Assembly (NCBI GenBank): GCA_964360145.1
Contig: CAYHWW010000192.1
Coordinates: 1 to 6,088, forward strand
DNA from: CAYHWW01 sp964360145
Lineage (GTDB): Bacteria > Bdellovibrionota > UBA1018 > CAYHWW01
Reading direction: 5' to 3'
DNA: 6,088 nt
In this document: positions 5,011 to 6,088 of the stretch, piece after piece
Layout: each line of letters begins with the position of its first letter
Numbering within the stretch: position 1 is the stretch's first letter
Notes under the pieces: generated by a model
Told to the model about the DNA's origin: nothing
Databases searched by the model: none
Seen by the model: only the letters and a program-made list of their open reading frames with translations
Program-made: the position numbers and the translations under genes

Positions 5011-6088
5011 ATGACTGCGATTTCTGACACCCAGGATGACCGCAAGACGGGGCTCAAACGGCTCTGGCTTCCGGCAGTGCTCTGTCTCGCGCTGCTTGGC
5101 CTGGAGACCTGCGCCCTGTTCTACGGTTTGGGCCAAAGCCCCGGCGTCGGTCGCGCCGGGCGCCCGCCGGTGGCCCTCCTCATCGAAGGTGCCGGCGAAG
5201 TGCGCAGCAAGGAAGCGGGGGTTCTCGCTTGGCGTGCGGCGGTGAGCGGCGATCGCTATTTCGAGCGCGACACCATCGCGACCATGGCGAGCTCCAACGC
5301 TACGGTGCAGTTCACCGACGGCTCTCTCATGGAAGTGGAAGCAGGGAGCCTGGTTGTGCTGGAGAAAGCCCCGGGCCCCGGCTCACCACTTGAGCTCAAA
5401 CTTTCCGACGGCGCCTTCATTCGGCGCAAGGCGGGCAAAGGCACTGTCATCGTGAAGAGCGGTGGCCAGAAGGTGACCCTCGAAGACAAGGGCGGCAACG
5501 CCGTGTTCCGTCTGCGTGCGCCGACCAACAGCAGCGAAGGGCTTGAGCTCACCGTGGAGTCCGGCGTTTTGAGCGTGGATGGCCGCGAAGACGTGGGCCC
5601 CTCGGAGCGGGCGCGCCTCAAGGCCGGCGGCTTGATGGAGCGTGAGCCGCGGGACCCCCTCAACCCCGTGCGCTTAGCCCCGCCCAAACTCAAACGGCCC
5701 CGCGTCCGCATGGAAACCCGACATACCGTGGGCTCTGCGGATGTCATGCGCGTTTCCGCCGTGGGCAAACCCGCCGCTCCCAGGGTCACCGCGGAGCTGG
5801 AGTGGGAGTCCGTGTCTGATGCTAAATCCTATCGTCTGCAGATCGCCCACGATGAAGTTTTCCAAAACCTCATTCTGGATCAAGAAATCGATGCCACTTC
5901 CTACCTTTACGAAACCGTGGCGGAACCTGGGGCGCGCACTCTCTACTTCCGCGCCGCCAGCCGCAACAGCGGCGGTGAACTGGGCGACTTCGGCCCCGGA
6001 GAGAGTTTTGAAATTCCCGCGGCGCCCGTTCCTCCACCGGCGCCTGCTCCGCCGCCGCCGCCGCCAAAAATCGCGCCCCGGGTGTCCC
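5011..6088 (+). CDS. FecR-domain protein with one membrane anchor and a fibronectin-III-like module (incomplete at the right edge)
   Basis: 359 codons are visible and no stop is reached. A short cytoplasmic tail with basic residues (RKTGLKR) precedes one hydrophobic segment (about 18-40), suggesting a type II anchor with the rest in the periplasm. No lipobox is present: C34 follows T33. Residues 54-150 match the FecR domain pattern: a G-E-V start at 62-64, W74, G80-D81, D87-T91 before ASSNATVQF, and the DGS turn (103-105). A second beta-rich part follows to about 215. Residues 259-335 look like the Fn3-type module often found after such domains (LEWESVSDAKSYRLQIAHD, then LYFRAASRNSGG). A proline-rich tract starts at 336. 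No FecI sigma factor or TonB receptor is nearby, so classical FecR anti-sigma function is unlikely; a scaffold or envelope role is inferred. It is divergent from the kinase operon. Confidence 0.9.
   Translation, partial: MTAISDTQDDRKTGLKRLWLPAVLCLALLGLETCALFYGLGQSPGVGRAGRPPVALLIEGAGEVRSKEAGVLAWRAAVSGDRYFERDTIATMASSNATVQFTDGSLMEVEAGSLVVLEKAPGPGSPLELKLSDGAFIRRKAGKGTVIVKSGGQKVTLEDKGGNAVFRLRAPTNSSEGLELTVESGVLSVDGREDVGPSERARLKAGGLMEREPRDPLNPVRLAPPKLKRPRVRMETRHTVGSADVMRVSAVGKPAAPRVTAELEWESVSDAKSYRLQIAHDEVFQNLILDQEIDATSYLYETVAEPGARTLYFRAASRNSGGELGDFGPGESFEIPAAPVPPPAPAPPPPPPKIAPRVS
6049..6063 (+). repeat. Short CCG trinucleotide repeat encoding polyproline
   Basis: Five CCG units in a row encode part of the proline/alanine-rich linker (from residue 336 on) of the FecR-domain protein. 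Unit changes would stay in frame and only alter linker length. Such tracts often span the periplasm or join domains. Confidence 0.7.

Noticed and set aside
4858..5136. 92-codon minus-strand open frame across the divergent spacer
   Set aside because: It overlaps the start and anchor of the FecR-domain gene, has no good ribosome binding site and no recognisable features.
5256..5789. 177-codon minus-strand open frame opposite the FecR-domain gene
   Set aside because: Its S/R/T/P-rich translation is a shadow; the plus strand carries clear FecR motifs.

Overview
The window is GC-rich chromosomal DNA. It carries a three-gene signal-transduction operon on the minus strand, a divergent FecR-domain gene on the plus strand that runs off the right edge, and the first codons of a probable exported protein that runs off the left edge. 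No RNA gene, mobile element, CRISPR array or integrase was seen. The style of the proteins suggests a deltaproteobacterial-type lineage (Bdellovibrionota, Myxococcota or a relative): Cache-HAMP kinases, receiver-TPR proteins, and a FecR domain followed by a fibronectin-III-like module. This is an impression from family resemblance, not a demonstrated placement.

Layout. 1-112 (minus): start of a small secreted or periplasmic protein with a clear signal peptide and a GTG start. 113-218: intergenic, AT-richer than the genes, with a possible sigma70-type promoter for that gene. 219-1529 (minus): REC-REC-TPR response regulator. 1522-2706 (minus): REC-histidine kinase hybrid. 2693-4861 (minus): membrane Cache-HAMP histidine kinase. 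4862-5010: divergent intergenic region with an AT-rich core. 5011 to beyond 6088 (plus): membrane-anchored FecR-domain protein.

The operon is read from right to left, from the membrane kinase to the REC-kinase to the REC-REC-TPR protein. Overlaps of 14 and 8 nt, with Shine-Dalgarno sequences inside the preceding genes, point to one transcript with translational coupling. All canonical phosphotransfer residues are present: H435 in the first kinase, D88 and H193 in the second, D63 and D198 in the last. The three proteins could therefore form a phosphorelay. None has a DNA-binding, cyclase or GGDEF output, so the likely end point is protein-protein contact through the TPR array. The divergent FecR-like gene may be a periplasmic partner or simply a neighbour.

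The points most worth a second look are the output-less relay, a roughly 60-residue insertion in the dimerisation domain of the membrane kinase, an Ala/Pro-rich insertion in the receiver of the second protein, overlapping opposed -10-like elements in the divergent region, and the signal-peptide gene at the left edge.
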